A stretch of DNA of 64,000 nt from Chitinophaga caseinilytica (GTDB lineage: Bacteria; Bacteroidota; Bacteroidia; Chitinophagales; Chitinophagaceae): NCBI RefSeq assembly GCF_038396765.1, contig NZ_CP150096.1, positions 6,307,001 through 6,371,000 of the forward strand. Direction: 5' to 3'. How positions within the stretch are numbered: position 1 is the first letter of the stretch; every line of letters begins with the position of its first letter. The notes under the pieces were generated by a model that ran no database searches, was not told where the DNA came from, and saw nothing but the letters and a program-made list of their open reading frames with translations. The translations under genes and the position numbers were made by a program. This document shows, one piece after another, positions 36,757 through 46,312 of this stretch.

Positions 36757-36835
36757 AGGAAGATAAGAGTTTAATAACGCGTGTAAAATTCGAAAAGACG
36801 CACTACTCCGTAGGCGCCTTCTCTATCGTAATTTC

Positions 36836-37282
36836 TTAAACCAGTTCCACAGAACCACCAGCTGCTTCGATGGCTGCTTTGGCTTTCTCGCTGATCGCGT
36901 TCACTTTCAGCGTTACTTTGCTCTTCAGTTCACCGTGGCCCAGCACTTTCACCTGGTCGGTTTTGCTGATGAGGCCGTTCATGTAGAGGTTCTCGAGGCT
37001 GAATTCCTGGATACCGTATTTTTCAACGATAGTGTCCAGCTGACCAATGTTGAAGACTTTGTAGTCTACACGGCTGATCGGATGGAAACCACGTTTGGGC
37101 AGACGGCGCTGGATCGGCATCTGGCCACCTTCGTGACCACGTTTGCTGGAGTAGCCGGTGTTGGATTGGGCACCTTTGTTACCTTTCGTAGAGGTACCAC
37201 CTTTACCGGAGGCCTCACCGCGACCCAGGCGTTTTTCTTTATGTACTGCGCCTTGTGCAGGACGGAGTTGATGTAAGCTCAT
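36836..37282 (-). CDS. rplO: Large-subunit ribosomal protein uL15
   Basis: The 148-residue L15 has the Gly-rich N-terminus (KRLGRGEASGKGGTSTKGNK) and the GGQMPIQRRLPKRGF segment that reaches the core of the large subunit. Next to rpmD and secY in spc order. Confidence 0.96.
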   Translation of the reverse strand: MSLHQLRPAQGAVHKEKRLGRGEASGKGGTSTKGNKGAQSNTGYSSKRGHEGGQMPIQRRLPKRGFHPISRVDYKVFNIGQLDTIVEKYGIQEFSLENLYMNGLISKTDQVKVLGHGELKSKVTLKVNAISEKAKAAIEAAGGSVELV

Positions 37283-37379
37283 TTGTGTAATTGTTTTACT
37301 TGCGCGGAAATCAACCGCTCGCTTTTACAATGATAATTCAAAAAAACAGAAAGCCAAATGTAAAAATGAAAATTTTACA

Positions 37380-37565
37380 TTATGCATTCACTTGTTCCAC
37401 TTTCACCAGGTGGTGAACGGTGCGAACCATGCCCAGGATCTGGGGAGTAGCTTCCACCTCAACGGTATTGTTCATCTTTTTCAGACCGAGCGCCTTCAGC
37501 GTCAGCTTCTGACGTTCAGGACGGTCGATTCCGCTCTTTACCTGGGTGATCTTGATCTTTGCCAT
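37380..37565 (-). CDS. rpmD: Large-subunit ribosomal protein uL30
   Basis: ATG 37565 gives the 61-residue L30 (AKIKITQVKSGIDRPERQK to HLVKVEQV). An upstream in-frame start would add 19 residues atypical for the family. L30 is not universal in bacteria but is kept here. Confidence 0.95.
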   Translation of the reverse strand: MAKIKITQVKSGIDRPERQKLTLKALGLKKMNNTVEVEATPQILGMVRTVHHLVKVEQVNA

Positions 37566-37644
37566 TTTACTTTGATATATTTCCAATGAAAAATTCCGGT
37601 AACTGAAGCCTGGCCGCAGCACCGGGATTATATCGGCCCGGTGA

Positions 37645-38163
37645 TTATCCGTTGAAGACTTTCTTCAGGGACACGTTGCGGGTTTTGGCTACCTGAATAG
37701 GTTCACGCAGCAGGCCCAGCGCCTTGAAAGTAGCTTTCACCACGTTGTGGGGGTTTGCGGAGCCGAGGGATTTGGCGAGTACGTCGGTGATACCAGCGCT
37801 TTCCAGAACGGCGCGCATGGAACCTCCGGCGATTACACCGGTACCGTGAGCAGCAGGTTTGATAAGCACTTTGGCAGCGCCTTCCTTAGCCAACTGGTCG
37901 TGAGGAATTGTACCGTGGTGAACGGGGATCTTGATCAGGTTCTTCTTCGCATCGTCGATACCTTTGGTGATCGCTTCCTGCACTTCCTTGGCTTTACCCA
38001 GACCGTGACCTACCACGCCGTTTTCGTTACCCACTACCACCAGCGCGGAGAAGGAGAAAGTACGACCGCCTTTGGTGGTCTTGGTAACCCTGTTGATAGC
38101 TACAACCTTCTCTTTCAGTTCCAGATCGCCGGCTTTTACTTTATTGAATGAATTCTTTGCCAT
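37645..38163 (-). CDS. rpsE: Small-subunit ribosomal protein uS5
   Basis: The 172-residue S5 has [21 protein letters not shown] at the RNA-binding end and [24 protein letters not shown] in the C-terminal half. It acts at the mRNA entrance and in decoding fidelity. Confidence 0.97.
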   Translation of the reverse strand: MAKNSFNKVKAGDLELKEKVVAINRVTKTTKGGRTFSFSALVVVGNENGVVGHGLGKAKEVQEAITKGIDDAKKNLIKIPVHHGTIPHDQLAKEGAAKVLIKPAAHGTGVIAGGSMRAVLESAGITDVLAKSLGSANPHNVVKATFKALGLLREPIQVAKTRNVSLKKVFNG

Positions 38164-38196
38164 TTTTATTTAATAAGAATTACGATATCAGTTTGA

Positions 38197-38550
38197 TTAG
38201 AATTGCAGACCGCCTTCGCGCGCGCCATCGGCAGTTGCCTTTACGCGGCCATGGTAGAGATAACCGGAACGGTCGAACACGCAGGTAGTGATACCCAGTG
38301 CGGTCGCTTTAGCGGCCAGGGCAGCACCAACTTGCTTCGCCTTTTCGGATTTGTTGCCAGTCACACCTGCCAGCGCTTTATCGCGGGAAGATGCAGATGC
38401 CAGGGTAGTGCCGGTCGTATCGTCGATCAACTGGAGGTAAATCTCCGAGTTGCTGCGAAATACGGACAGTCTGGGCTTCTGTGCAGTTCCGCTGATCTTC
38501 TTACGGATACGAAAGCGGATATTCTGTCTTCTGTTTGCTTTTGTAATCAT
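38197..38550 (-). CDS. rplR: Large-subunit ribosomal protein uL18
   Basis: ATG 38550 gives [18 protein letters not shown] and a 117-residue 5S-rRNA-binding L18 ending in [14 protein letters not shown]. An upstream frame extension of 21 residues is unlikely because it overlaps a stem-loop in the rplF-rplR gap. Confidence 0.96.
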   Translation of the reverse strand: MITKANRRQNIRFRIRKKISGTAQKPRLSVFRSNSEIYLQLIDDTTGTTLASASSRDKALAGVTGNKSEKAKQVGAALAAKATALGITTCVFDRSGYLYHGRVKATADGAREGGLQF

Positions 38551-38595
38551 TACTTTAAGTATTTGATCTCCCGATGCTGCCGGGATTTTATTGGT

Positions 38596-38633
38596 AAAGT
38601 AAACATCGGGCACTGCTGTCCAATGTTTACTTT
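38596..38633 (-). promoter_or_regulatory. Stem-loop between rplF and rplR
   Basis: AAAGTAAACAT (38596-38606) and ATGTTTACTTT (38623-38633) form a perfect 11-base stem with a 16-base loop, 45 bases before the rplR start and without a T-run. Confidence 0.5.
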
Positions 38634-38699
38634 AATGTTTTAAAATGGTCCTGTCCCCTATCCTTACAGCCTTACGCCGCGCAGCGAAGGGACCGGAGA

Positions 38700-39254
38700 T
38701 TATTTACCGGCGGATTTACCAGCTTTCTTACGTACCACTTCGTCGCTGTAACGCACACCTTTACCTTTGTACGGCTCGGGTTTGCGGAGGCTGCGGATTT
38801 TAGCGGCAACCTGGCCCAGGAGCTGGTTGTCGATACCTTCCAGCTGGATCAGCGGGTTTTTACCTTTTTCGGTAACGGTGTTCACCTTCAGTTCCTTCGG
38901 AATTTCGAAGATGATGTTGTGGGAGTAACCCAGGGACAGGTCGAGCAGCTGACCGTTGTGGGCAGCTTTGTAACCTACACCTACCAGTTCCAGTTGTTTC
39001 TTGAAACCTTCGGTTACGCCGGTCACCATGTTGGCGAGGAGGGCGCGGTACAGACCATGCAGGGCGCGGTGACGGATCTGATCGGTCGGACGGGTAACTA
39101 CCAGTTCGCCGTCTTTCGTTTCCACTTTGATATCGCGATCGATCGCTTGTTTCAGTTCGCCTTTGGGACCTTTTACGGTCACCTCGTTAGTAGCGTTAAC
39201 GGTAACCGATACGCCGCTGGCCAATTTAATCGGGCTTCTGCCTATACGTGACAT
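38700..39254 (-). CDS. rplF: Large-subunit ribosomal protein uL6
   Basis: The 184-residue L6 has two similar domains. The second carries the conserved LGYSHNIIFEIPKELKV and the final PEPYKGKGVRYSDEVVRKK, near the sarcin-ricin loop site. Follows rpsH after a 114-base gap. Confidence 0.96.
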   Translation of the reverse strand: MSRIGRSPIKLASGVSVTVNATNEVTVKGPKGELKQAIDRDIKVETKDGELVVTRPTDQIRHRALHGLYRALLANMVTGVTEGFKKQLELVGVGYKAAHNGQLLDLSLGYSHNIIFEIPKELKVNTVTEKGKNPLIQLEGIDNQLLGQVAAKIRSLRKPEPYKGKGVRYSDEVVRKKAGKSAGK

Positions 39255-39333
39255 GATGTGTCAGTTTATTTGTTGTGAACCGGCATTCCGGGTTCAGCCC
39301 GTATAGAAGGCTTAATAATCGAAAATGCCGTTA

Positions 39334-39358
39334 ATCCCGCCCTGGTAAAGGACGGGAT
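39334..39358 (-). promoter_or_regulatory. Stem-loop between rpsH and rplF
   Basis: ATCCCG (39334-39339) and CGGGAT (39353-39358), with an inner CC/GG pairing, fold into a short stem without a T-run. Confidence 0.4.
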
Positions 39359-39368
39359 CAAAATATGA

Positions 39369-39767
39369 TTAATATACGTAGCAAACTACTTCGCCACCTA
39401 CGTTTTGCGCTTTGGCTTCCTTGTCGGTCATAACACCTTTGGAAGTGGAGATGATCGCTACACCCAGACCGTTCTTGATCCTTTTGAAATCTTCGGGTTT
39501 GGAGTATTGACGCAGACCGGGACGGGAAATCCTCTGCAGGTCGGTGATAGCCGGAACCTTGGTCTGGGGATCGTATTTCAGAGCGATCTTGATGATGCCC
39601 TGTTTGTTGTCTTCCTCGAACTTGTACTTCAGGATATAACCTTTGTCGTACAGGATCTCGGTAATGCGTTTCTTCAGTTTGGAAGCTGGAATTTCCACGA
39701 TCCGGTGGTTTGCCATCTGGGCATTGCGGACGCGTGTCAGAAAATCTGCTATTGGATCAGTAACCAT
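39369..39767 (-). CDS. rpsH: Small-subunit ribosomal protein uS8
   Basis: The 132-residue S8 begins VTDPIADFLTRVRNAQMA and ends with GVMTDKEAKAQNVGGEVVCYVY. In several bacteria S8 represses the spc operon by binding its mRNA. Confidence 0.97.
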   Translation of the reverse strand: MVTDPIADFLTRVRNAQMANHRIVEIPASKLKKRITEILYDKGYILKYKFEEDNKQGIIKIALKYDPQTKVPAITDLQRISRPGLRQYSKPEDFKRIKNGLGVAIISTSKGVMTDKEAKAQNVGGEVVCYVY

Positions 39768-39854
39768 TGTTAGTTAAAGTTGTAAATGTGTACAATGCGA
39801 TATCCAATCGATATAGATAGGAATCAAAAAACTTGTCGGAGCTACCGGTAAAAA

Positions 39855-40124
39855 TTACCAGGAAGCTTTTCTTACGCCAGGGATTTTGCCTGCCAGTGCC
39901 ATGTCGCGGAACATGTTACGGCAAATGCCGAACTGACGCATGTAACCTTTCGGACGACCGGTCAGCTGGCAACGGTTGTGCAGGCGAACGGGAGAAGCGT
40001 TTTTAGGCAGTTTGTCGAGCGCTGCGTAATCACCTTCAGCTTTCAGCTGGGCGCGTTTTTCAGCGAACTTAGCCACCATGGCTTCTCTCTTTCTTTGTCT
40101 GGCTTTTACGGATTCTTTTGCCAT
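39855..40124 (-). CDS. rpsN: Small-subunit ribosomal protein uS14, zinc-free form
   Basis: The 89-residue protein is the long S14 form. It has the end [21 protein letters not shown] and lacks the CxxC...CxxC zinc motif of the short form. It starts six bases after the rplE stop. Confidence 0.96.
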   Translation of the reverse strand: MAKESVKARQRKREAMVAKFAEKRAQLKAEGDYAALDKLPKNASPVRLHNRCQLTGRPKGYMRQFGICRNMFRDMALAGKIPGVRKASW

Positions 40125-40130
40125 GTGTTA

Positions 40131-40705
40131 TTATTGTTGATCTTTTTTGATGTTCTTGAACGGCATACCCATTTCTTTCAGGAGCTCGTAAGCTTCTTCG
40201 TTGGTTTGGGCGGTAGTAACGAACGTGATGTCCATACCGGTGATTTTGGTCACCTTGTCGATGTCGATTTCCGGGAAGATGATCTGCTCGGTAATACCCA
40301 TGGTATAGTTACCGCGGCCGTCGAACGCTTTCTCGTTCACACCCTTGAAGTCGCGTACGCGGGGAGGGAAACGGCGATCAGGCGATCGAGGAATTCGTAC
40401 ATGTTCACACCACGCAGGGTTACACGCGCACCGATGGGCATGTGCTTACGCAGTTTGAAGTTGGAGATGTCTTTCTTGGACAGGGTAGCGATGGCTTTCT
40501 GACCTGCGATGCGGGTCATTTCATCTACCGCAACATCTACCAGTTTCTTGTCACCCACAGCACCGTTGATACCTTGGTTCAGGCAGATCTTGGTCAGGCG
40601 GGGAACCTGCATCACGCTTTTATAGTTGAATTTCTTTTGCAGGTTGGCTACCACTTCGTTGCGGTATTTGGTCTGCAGTCTGGGTTGATATGATGTGTTT
40701 GCCAT
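40131..40705 (-). CDS. rplE: Large-subunit ribosomal protein uL5, apparent frameshift
   Basis: The reading frame from 40705 gives the L5 N-terminal two thirds ([19 protein letters not shown] to [13 protein letters not shown]) and then goes out of frame. The remaining sequence ([20 protein letters not shown] to the end) continues in another frame to the stop at 40131. Adding one G to the G4 run at 40361-40364 (plus strand) restores [15 protein letters not shown] and a 191-residue protein. L5 binds 5S rRNA and is essential, so sequence error is far more likely than a real lesion. Its ATG overlaps the rplX stop by one base. Confidence 0.9.
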
Positions 40706-41049
40706 TATTTGATTACCTCCCCTGATTTTTTAGCGATACGAACTACTTTACCATTTTCTCTCTGGCGGTTTACGCGCGTAGCTTTACCAGCCTTAGCATC
40801 CCACAACATTACGTTGGAAAGGGAGATGGGAGCCTCCTGCTTAACGATACCACCTTTGGTGTTCTGCGCAGTCGGTTTCGTGTGCTTGGTGATGATGTTC
40901 ACGCCTTCTACCAGCACTTTAGGATTGGTGGCATCTACGATGACTTCCAACACCTTGCGCGCTTTGGTACGGTCCTTGTCCTCACCGGAAATTACCACAA
41001 CCAGGTCGCCTTTCTTAATGTTGAACTTAGGCTTAAATCTAGTTTTCAT
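40705..41049 (-). CDS. rplX: Large-subunit ribosomal protein uL24
   Basis: The 114-residue L24 starts with [20 protein letters not shown] (a KOW fold) and initiates large-subunit assembly. The first ~100 bases upstream include a promoter-like element, so it may begin a sub-transcript. Confidence 0.96.
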   Translation of the reverse strand: MKTRFKPKFNIKKGDLVVVISGEDKDRTKARKVLEVIVDATNPKVLVEGVNIITKHTKPTAQNTKGGIVKQEAPISLSNVMLWDAKAGKATRVNRQRENGKVVRIAKKSGEVIK

Positions 41050-41126
41050 CTGTTTGTTTGTTTATACGCCAAGCAAAACTTGGGTCTCGCTTGATTAAAA
41101 TATATGTCGTTTTATGAAACGGGCTG

Positions 41127-41134
41127 CAAAGATA
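41127..41134 (-). promoter_or_regulatory. Internal -7 element before rplX
   Basis: TATCTTTG on the minus strand, followed by a second GCAAAGAT repeat on the plus strand. It is 78 bases before the rplX ATG. No good -33 element was seen. Confidence 0.45.
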
Positions 41135-41140
41135 TGCAAA

Positions 41141-41232
41141 GATTTCGGATACTGAATCCAGTTATTCACATAAAGCGCGTCACTATATATAACCCACTTA
41201 TGCCCAACAACTTTGATCCTGTATCCGAAATC
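41141..41232 (-). promoter_or_regulatory. Long-range inverted repeat with a DnaA box between rplN and rplX
   Basis: GATTTCGGATAC (41141-41152) and GTATCCGAAATC (41221-41232) are perfect 12-base arms flanking 68 bases. Inside is TTATTCACA (41162-41170), a perfect DnaA box. In RNA the arms would form a strong stem closing most of the 196-base gap. Confidence 0.5.
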
Positions 41233-41245
41233 CTATGTCGACTCC

Positions 41246-41614
41246 TTAAAGCACTTCAGGTGCCAGGGAGATGATCTTCATGTATCCTTTATCGCGAAGC
41301 TCACGGGCAACCGGACCGAATATACGGGTACCGCGCGGCTCGTCAGAGTTGTTCAGCAATACTACGGCGTTGTCGTCGAAGCGGATGTAAGAACCGTCGC
41401 GGCGACGGAGTTTCTTCTTCGTTCTTACAATAACAGCTTTGGTTACGGTACCTTTTTTCATACCGCCACCGGGGATGGCGTCTTTCACGGTCACCACAAT
41501 CTTGTCGCCCACACCTGCGTAGTCCTGGCCGGAGTTGCCGAGTACGCGGATGCAGAGCACTTCTTTGGCGCCACTGTTATCTGCTACGTTCAGCCTTGAT
41601 TCTTGTTGTATCAT
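41246..41614 (-). CDS. rplN: Large-subunit ribosomal protein uL14
   Basis: The 122-residue L14 ([21 protein letters not shown], ending [10 protein letters not shown]) lies at the subunit interface. Order rpsQ-rplN-rplX is conserved. Confidence 0.97.
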   Translation of the reverse strand: MIQQESRLNVADNSGAKEVLCIRVLGNSGQDYAGVGDKIVVTVKDAIPGGGMKKGTVTKAVIVRTKKKLRRRDGSYIRFDDNAVVLLNNSDEPRGTRIFGPVARELRDKGYMKIISLAPEVL

Positions 41615-41690
41615 CGTAATGCGTTTGTAATTGTTTTAGCAGCGGCTGCAGGGCCATGATCGGTTTCCGGCAGCTTGAAACAAATAATAA

Positions 41691-41951
41691 TTATTTTACT
41701 TTTTCGATCACTTCCACCATGCGCCAGCATTTGTTTTTGGACATCGGGCGGGTTTCCATGATACGAACAGTGTCACCAATGCTGCACTCGTTTTTATCGT
41801 CGTGCGCCATGAATTTGGTGGTTTTCTTTACGAACTTACCGTAGATCGGGTGTTTTACCTTACGTTCAACGTTCACGGTAATGGTTTTATCCATTTTGTT
41901 GCTGGATACAACCCCGATCCTGGTTTTTCTTAATTTTCTTTCGGTCGTCAT
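41691..41951 (-). CDS. rpsQ: Small-subunit ribosomal protein uS17
   Basis: The 86-residue S17 has [19 protein letters not shown] and the OB-fold ending [19 protein letters not shown]. It binds 16S rRNA early in assembly. Confidence 0.97.
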   Translation of the reverse strand: MTTERKLRKTRIGVVSSNKMDKTITVNVERKVKHPIYGKFVKKTTKFMAHDDKNECSIGDTVRIMETRPMSKNKCWRMVEVIEKVK

Positions 41952-42009
41952 TGTTGAAAGTTTATTTACTTCCTTACCGCCTTCCGGCGGAAATGGTGAA
42001 TGCTAATGT

Positions 42010-42210
42010 TTAGAATCCCAGTTGTCTTCTACGCAGTTCAGTTTGAATGCGGGCGAGCTCTCTTCTCATGAAGCGGATCTGCATGGGATTTTCGATCGGC
42101 GTTACCGCGTGGCTGAACGTGATCTTTTTCAGGCGCAGGGCTTCTTCAGACAGTTTGTCTTTCAAATCCTGATCGCTCAGGCCTTTAAGATCCAGTTTTG
42201 CTTTAGGCAT
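42010..42210 (-). CDS. rpmC: Large-subunit ribosomal protein uL29
   Basis: The 66-residue helical L29 ends RFMRRELARIQTELRRRQLGF. It lies near the tunnel exit and contacts trigger factor and the signal recognition particle. Confidence 0.96.
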   Translation of the reverse strand: MPKAKLDLKGLSDQDLKDKLSEEALRLKKITFSHAVTPIENPMQIRFMRRELARIQTELRRRQLGF

Positions 42211-42269
42211 CGTTATTTATTTTGTTTCTGGTTATCAGGTTTAATTATACTCGGTGGAGTCCTCTCCTA

Positions 42270-42689
42270 TTACGCAACGTAGTCGCGACGGATAACGAAT
42301 TTCACCTTGATCGGAAGCTTCTGTGCTGCCAGTTCCATCGCTTCTTTGGCTACCTGTAAGGGTACACCGTCAGCTTCGAACAGGATGCGACCGGGCTTCA
42401 CAACGGCCGCCCAATGGTCGGGCGCACCTTTACCTTTACCCATCCTCACTTCCAGCGGTTTTGCCGTGATCGGCTTGTCGGGGAAAATACGGATCCACAC
42501 GTTACCTTCACGTTTCATGTGACGGGTCAAAGCCACACGGGCAGCTTCGATCTGACGGTCAGTGATCCATTTAGGTTCCAATGCTTTAAGGCCGAATGAA
42601 CCGAAAGAAAGCAGCGCACCGCGTTTCGCATTCCCTTTGATGCGGCCTTTTTGCATCTTCCTGTGTTTCGTTCTCTTGGGCTGTAACAT
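42270..42689 (-). CDS. rplP: Large-subunit ribosomal protein uL16
   Basis: The 139-residue L16 has [20 protein letters not shown] and the [17 protein letters not shown] segment near the peptidyl-transferase centre. Starts 49 bases after rpsC. Confidence 0.97.
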   Translation of the reverse strand: MLQPKRTKHRKMQKGRIKGNAKRGALLSFGSFGLKALEPKWITDRQIEAARVALTRHMKREGNVWIRIFPDKPITAKPLEVRMGKGKGAPDHWAAVVKPGRILFEADGVPLQVAKEAMELAAQKLPIKVKFVIRRDYVA

Positions 42690-42738
42690 CGTTTATGTTG
42701 TTAAAAAGTTGTTGTTAATGAAATATCCAAAGTTCAGC

Positions 42739-43524
42739 TTACTTGCGAGGGCCACGGTCACCACCTCTTCTTTCGCCGCCACGACCACCACGGTCGCCAC
42801 GGTCACCGCCACGGCCGCCGCGATCACCACGGTCACCGCCCGGACGTCCGCCTTCTGCCTTATCGGAGATAGCGTTCGGGTTGAGGTCGCGCTTACCCAG
42901 CACTTCACCTTTACAAATCCAAACTTTGATACCGATCTTACCGTAAACGGTCAGCGCGAAGAGGGAAGCGTAGTCGATGTCCATGCGGTAAGTGTGCAGG
43001 GGAACGCGGCCTTGCTTCATTTCTTCGGAACGTGCGATTTCAGCACCACCGAGGCGGCCGCCTACTTTCACCTTGATACCTTCTGCACCCATGCGCAGCG
43101 CGGTAGCAATCGCCATTTTGATGGCACGTTTATAGTTGATACGGCTTTCGATCTGTTTGGCGATAGTTTCAGCTACGATAGTGGCGTCGATCTCGGGGCG
43201 ACGGATCTCCAGGATGTTGATCTGTACGTCTTCCTTACCGGTCAGCTTTTTCAGCTCTTCCTTGATGCGATCCACTTCGTTACCGCCTTTACCTATGATG
43301 ATACCAGGTTTGGAGGTATGAATGGTAATGATAAGCTTACCCAGGGTACGCTCGATCACTACGCGGGAGATACCACCCTTGTTGATACGTGCGTTGAGGT
43401 AAGTTCTGATCTTGTTATCTTCGATCAGTTTAACAGCATAATCTTTTTTGCTGCCATACCAATTAGAGTCCCATCCTCTGATGATACCTAACCTGTTACC
43501 AATAGGATTTGTTTTCTGACCCAT
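42739..43524 (-). CDS. rpsC: Small-subunit ribosomal protein uS3 with RGG-rich tail
   Basis: The 261-residue S3 has a KH domain ([20 protein letters not shown] with GKGG) and the C-terminal domain with [21 protein letters not shown] tail of about 35 residues made of Gly/Arg/Asp repeats ([20 protein letters not shown]) follows, longer than the C-terminus of Escherichia coli S3. S3 guards the mRNA entrance and has helicase-like activity; the basic RGG tail may bind RNA. Confidence 0.96.
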   Translation of the reverse strand: MGQKTNPIGNRLGIIRGWDSNWYGSKKDYAVKLIEDNKIRTYLNARINKGGISRVVIERTLGKLIITIHTSKPGIIIGKGGNEVDRIKEELKKLTGKEDVQINILEIRRPEIDATIVAETIAKQIESRINYKRAIKMAIATALRMGAEGIKVKVGGRLGGAEIARSEEMKQGRVPLHTYRMDIDYASLFALTVYGKIGIKVWICKGEVLGKRDLNPNAISDKAEGGRPGGDRGDRGGRGGDRGDRGGRGGERRGGDRGPRK

Positions 43525-43575
43525 GTTCTGGTTTTATTTGTCTATGAGTTTAAATATATTTTTCCTACAGTTTGC

Positions 43576-43932
43576 TTAACCTTGTTGAACCGGACGGCTA
43601 TCAACAGCCAGTGTTACGTGGTTGCTGCGTTTGCGGATACGGTACCCTCTTCCCTGGGGAGCGGGGCGCATTCTTTTCAGCATACGGCCGCCATCAACGA
43701 AGATCGTTTTAACGTACAGGTTAGCATCTTCTACCCGTGCTCCTTCATTCTTCACTTTCCAGTTAGCCACAGCGGAGAGCAACAGTTTCTCCAGCGGAGT
43801 GCTCGGGTGTTTGGGATGGAATTTCAAAATATTCAAAGCTTTCTCTACATCCAGGCCGCGGATCAGGTCTGCAAGCAAACGCATTTTGCGGGTGGAGGTA
43901 GGATTATTGTTCAGCTTAGCTACTGCTTCCAT
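43576..43932 (-). CDS. rplV: Large-subunit ribosomal protein uL22
   Basis: The 118-residue L22 has [21 protein letters not shown] and the tunnel-lining hairpin with [18 protein letters not shown]. The hairpin is where macrolide-resistance mutations occur in other bacteria. Confidence 0.97.
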   Translation of the reverse strand: MEAVAKLNNNPTSTRKMRLLADLIRGLDVEKALNILKFHPKHPSTPLEKLLLSAVANWKVKNEGARVEDANLYVKTIFVDGGRMLKRMRPAPQGRGYRIRKRSNHVTLAVDSRPVQQG

Positions 43933-44054
43933 TGTTATTTGTTTCTGAGTGATGTTAAGTTTCTTGTTTCAGCGTCCGGTCCTGTCTGTTTCCTTCGTCC
44001 TTTCGAGAATCTCCTTTAGCCGGAACCGAAAACGGGAAACCTTAAAACCGATGA

Positions 44055-44321
44055 CTACATTTTCTTGTTAGCGTGCCCTTTGAAGTTGCGGGTAGGGGCG
44101 AATTCGCCCAGTTTATGACCTACCATGAACTCAGTTACGTAAACCGGGATGAACTTGTTACCGTTGTGAACGGCAAAAGTGTGGCCCACGAAGTCAGGCG
44201 TAATCGTAGAACGGCGGCTCCAGGTTTTGATCACCGTGCGTTTGGTGCCTTCGTTCTGCTTGAGAACCTTGTTTTCTAATTTAATGTCTACGTAAGGACC
44301 TTTTTTAATGGAACGACCCAT
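44055..44321 (-). CDS. rpsS: Small-subunit ribosomal protein uS19
   Basis: The 88-residue S19 ([19 protein letters not shown], then [20 protein letters not shown]) lies in the head of the small subunit. It follows rplB. Confidence 0.97.
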   Translation of the reverse strand: MGRSIKKGPYVDIKLENKVLKQNEGTKRTVIKTWSRRSTITPDFVGHTFAVHNGNKFIPVYVTEFMVGHKLGEFAPTRNFKGHANKKM

Positions 44322-44342
44322 GTTGTTAGTTTATTTACCATC

Positions 44343-44368
44343 CCCGTTCCGCTGTTACGCGGAACGGG
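44343..44368 (-). promoter_or_regulatory. Stem-loop between rplB and rpsS
   Basis: CCCGTTCCGC (44343-44352) and GCGGAACGGG (44359-44368) form a perfect ten-base stem with a six-base loop in a 63-base gap. There is no T-run. Confidence 0.5.
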
Positions 44369-44384
44369 AACGCGTTAGACGTTA

Positions 44385-45218
44385 TTAAAGTTTTTTACCG
44401 TTTTTGCGGCTGATGATCAGCTTGTCTGAGCTCTTATGCGGCTTCCTCGTTTTCAGACCTTTGGCGTATTTACCAGTTCTGGAACGGGGGTGACCACCGG
44501 AGGACTTACCTTCACCACCACCCATCGGGTGATCTACGGGGTTCATCGCTACACCACGGTTGCGGGGCTTGATACCTCTCCAACGGTTGGCACCAGCCTT
44601 ACCGATGGATTGCAGACCGTGATCGGAGTTCGAAACGGTACCCACGGTAGCCATGCAGGTGTTCAGTACCTTGCGCAGCTCGCCGGAGGGCATTTTCAAT
44701 ACGGCATATTTTTCTTCCTTGTTGCTCAGCTGGGCGTATGCACCTGCGGAACGCGCGATGGCTCCACCTTTACCGGGCTGCAGTTCGATGTTGTGAACTA
44801 CGGTACCCAGGGGCATATTCTTCAGCGGCAGTGCGTTCCCTACTTCAGGAGCGGATTCAGCGCCGCTTACTACGGTAGCGCCAACCTGCAGGCCCTGGGG
44901 AGCGATGATGTAACGTTTCTCGCCGTCTGCATAGCTCAGCAGCGCGATGAACGCCGTACGGTTCGGATCGTACTCGATAGTTTTTACAGTTGCGGGAATA
45001 CCGGTCTTGTCGCGTTTGAAGTCAACAACACGGTATTGTTTCTTGTGCCCGCCGCCGATGTAACGCATGGATCTACGGCCTTGTGCGTTTCTACCGCCGG
45101 TTCTTTTTGCCGGAGCCAGGAGGCTCTTTTCAGGCGTGTCGGAGGTCAGCTCTGCGTAAGCATTACCAATTTTCCAACGGGTACCGGCTGTAATCGGTTT
45201 GTATTTTTTCAGTGCCAT
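44385..45218 (-). CDS. rplB: Large-subunit ribosomal protein uL2
   Basis: The 277-residue L2 is needed for peptidyl transfer and subunit joining. Seen are [21 protein letters not shown], the [16 protein letters not shown] loop with the catalytic-centre histidine region, and [13 protein letters not shown]. Confidence 0.97.
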   Translation of the reverse strand: MALKKYKPITAGTRWKIGNAYAELTSDTPEKSLLAPAKRTGGRNAQGRRSMRYIGGGHKKQYRVVDFKRDKTGIPATVKTIEYDPNRTAFIALLSYADGEKRYIIAPQGLQVGATVVSGAESAPEVGNALPLKNMPLGTVVHNIELQPGKGGAIARSAGAYAQLSNKEEKYAVLKMPSGELRKVLNTCMATVGTVSNSDHGLQSIGKAGANRWRGIKPRNRGVAMNPVDHPMGGGEGKSSGGHPRSRTGKYAKGLKTRKPHKSSDKLIISRKNGKKL

Positions 45219-45311
45219 TTCTACTTAATTCTAAGATTTAATAGACTATTGTTTAATTGATCTGTATATACATCCAGGTTAACGGCTTACGCCGCTAACG
45301 GCACTGGTATA

Positions 45312-45611
45312 TTATATGTTAGCATACAGATCGATGGATTCTCCTTCTGCCAGCGTGATTACCGCTTTCTTGTAGGAAGGCTTGCGGCCGGAGATAAAAC
45401 CGGCTTTGGTAAAACGGGTTTTGTTTTTGCCCGGCATTACCATGGTGTTCACTTCTGCTACCGTCACACCGTAAAAATCTTCCACAGCTTTCTTGATCTC
45501 CAGTTTGTTGGCTTTCTTGTCAACAATGAAGTAGAAGCGGTTGAACTTTTCGGTTGCTTTGTTCACCTTCTCAGTGATCACCGGTTTAATTAAAACATCA
45601 GACAGTTTCAT
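45312..45611 (-). CDS. rplW: Large-subunit ribosomal protein uL23
   Basis: The 99-residue L23 (KLSDVLIKPVITEKVNKATE, RFYFIVDKKANKLEIKKAVE) is the main docking site for chaperones and the targeting particle at the tunnel exit. Confidence 0.96.
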   Translation of the reverse strand: MKLSDVLIKPVITEKVNKATEKFNRFYFIVDKKANKLEIKKAVEDFYGVTVAEVNTMVMPGKNKTRFTKAGFISGRKPSYKKAVITLAEGESIDLYANI

Positions 45612-45666
45612 CTGTTAGTTATTTTATAGTTCGCCGGACTGAAACCGGCCTTGTTGATTGAATTGA

Positions 45667-46311
45667 TTAAGCTTCTACTACAGTCTCGTCTTCAGCGAAG
45701 ATTTTGGCTGCGCTCTCCGTCAACACCAGGAAGTTGGAGTTCATGATTTCGTAAGTGTTCACGTCGCTCAGCACGGTGGAATCCACGGTGGGGATGTTGC
45801 GCAGTGACAGGTATACGTTATCGTTGTACTCGGGCAGTACCACGAGGGTTTTCTTGCCGTCAACGTTGATGTTCAGGTTGGAGAGAATGCTCTTGAACTG
45901 TTTGGTTTTAGGAGCGTCCAGCTGCAGGTCTTCCACGATAATGATGGAGCCGGCTTTCGCTTTAACGGACAGGGCGGAGATTTTCGCCAGGTCCTTCACC
46001 TTACGGTTCAGCTTGATGTCGTAGCCATGGGGCTTGGGACCGAAGATGGTACCACCGCCTTTATACAACGGGTTACGGATGTTACCTTTACGGGAACCGC
46101 CGGTACCTTTTTGCTTGTGCAGCTTGCGGGAAGCACCTTTCACCTCGGCACGGGTTTTTACCTTGTGGGTACCCTGACGCTGAGCGGCGAGGTATTGTTT
46201 AACCGCGAGGTAAATCACGTGATTGTTCGGCTCCACGCCAAAGATCTCCTCAGGGAGTTCGATGGTACGGCCGGTTTTCTTACCTTCTATATTTAAAATA
46301 TCGAGTTGCAT
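45667..46311 (-). CDS. rplD: Large-subunit ribosomal protein uL4
   Basis: The 214-residue L4 has the RNA-binding loop KGASRKLHKQKGTGGSRKGN near residue 65 and a second half with TVVLPEYN-like strands. In Escherichia coli L4 also represses this operon; no such leader was confirmed here. Confidence 0.96.
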   Translation of the reverse strand: MQLDILNIEGKKTGRTIELPEEIFGVEPNNHVIYLAVKQYLAAQRQGTHKVKTRAEVKGASRKLHKQKGTGGSRKGNIRNPLYKGGGTIFGPKPHGYDIKLNRKVKDLAKISALSVKAKAGSIIIVEDLQLDAPKTKQFKSILSNLNINVDGKKTLVVLPEYNDNVYLSLRNIPTVDSTVLSDVNTYEIMNSNFLVLTESAAKIFAEDETVVEA

Positions 46312-46312
46312 G

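Noticed and set aside
42562..43491. A 309-residue plus-strand frame opposite rpsC
   Set aside because: Antisense to a conserved ribosomal gene. The Thr/Ala-rich composition comes from reading the RGG tail codons backwards.
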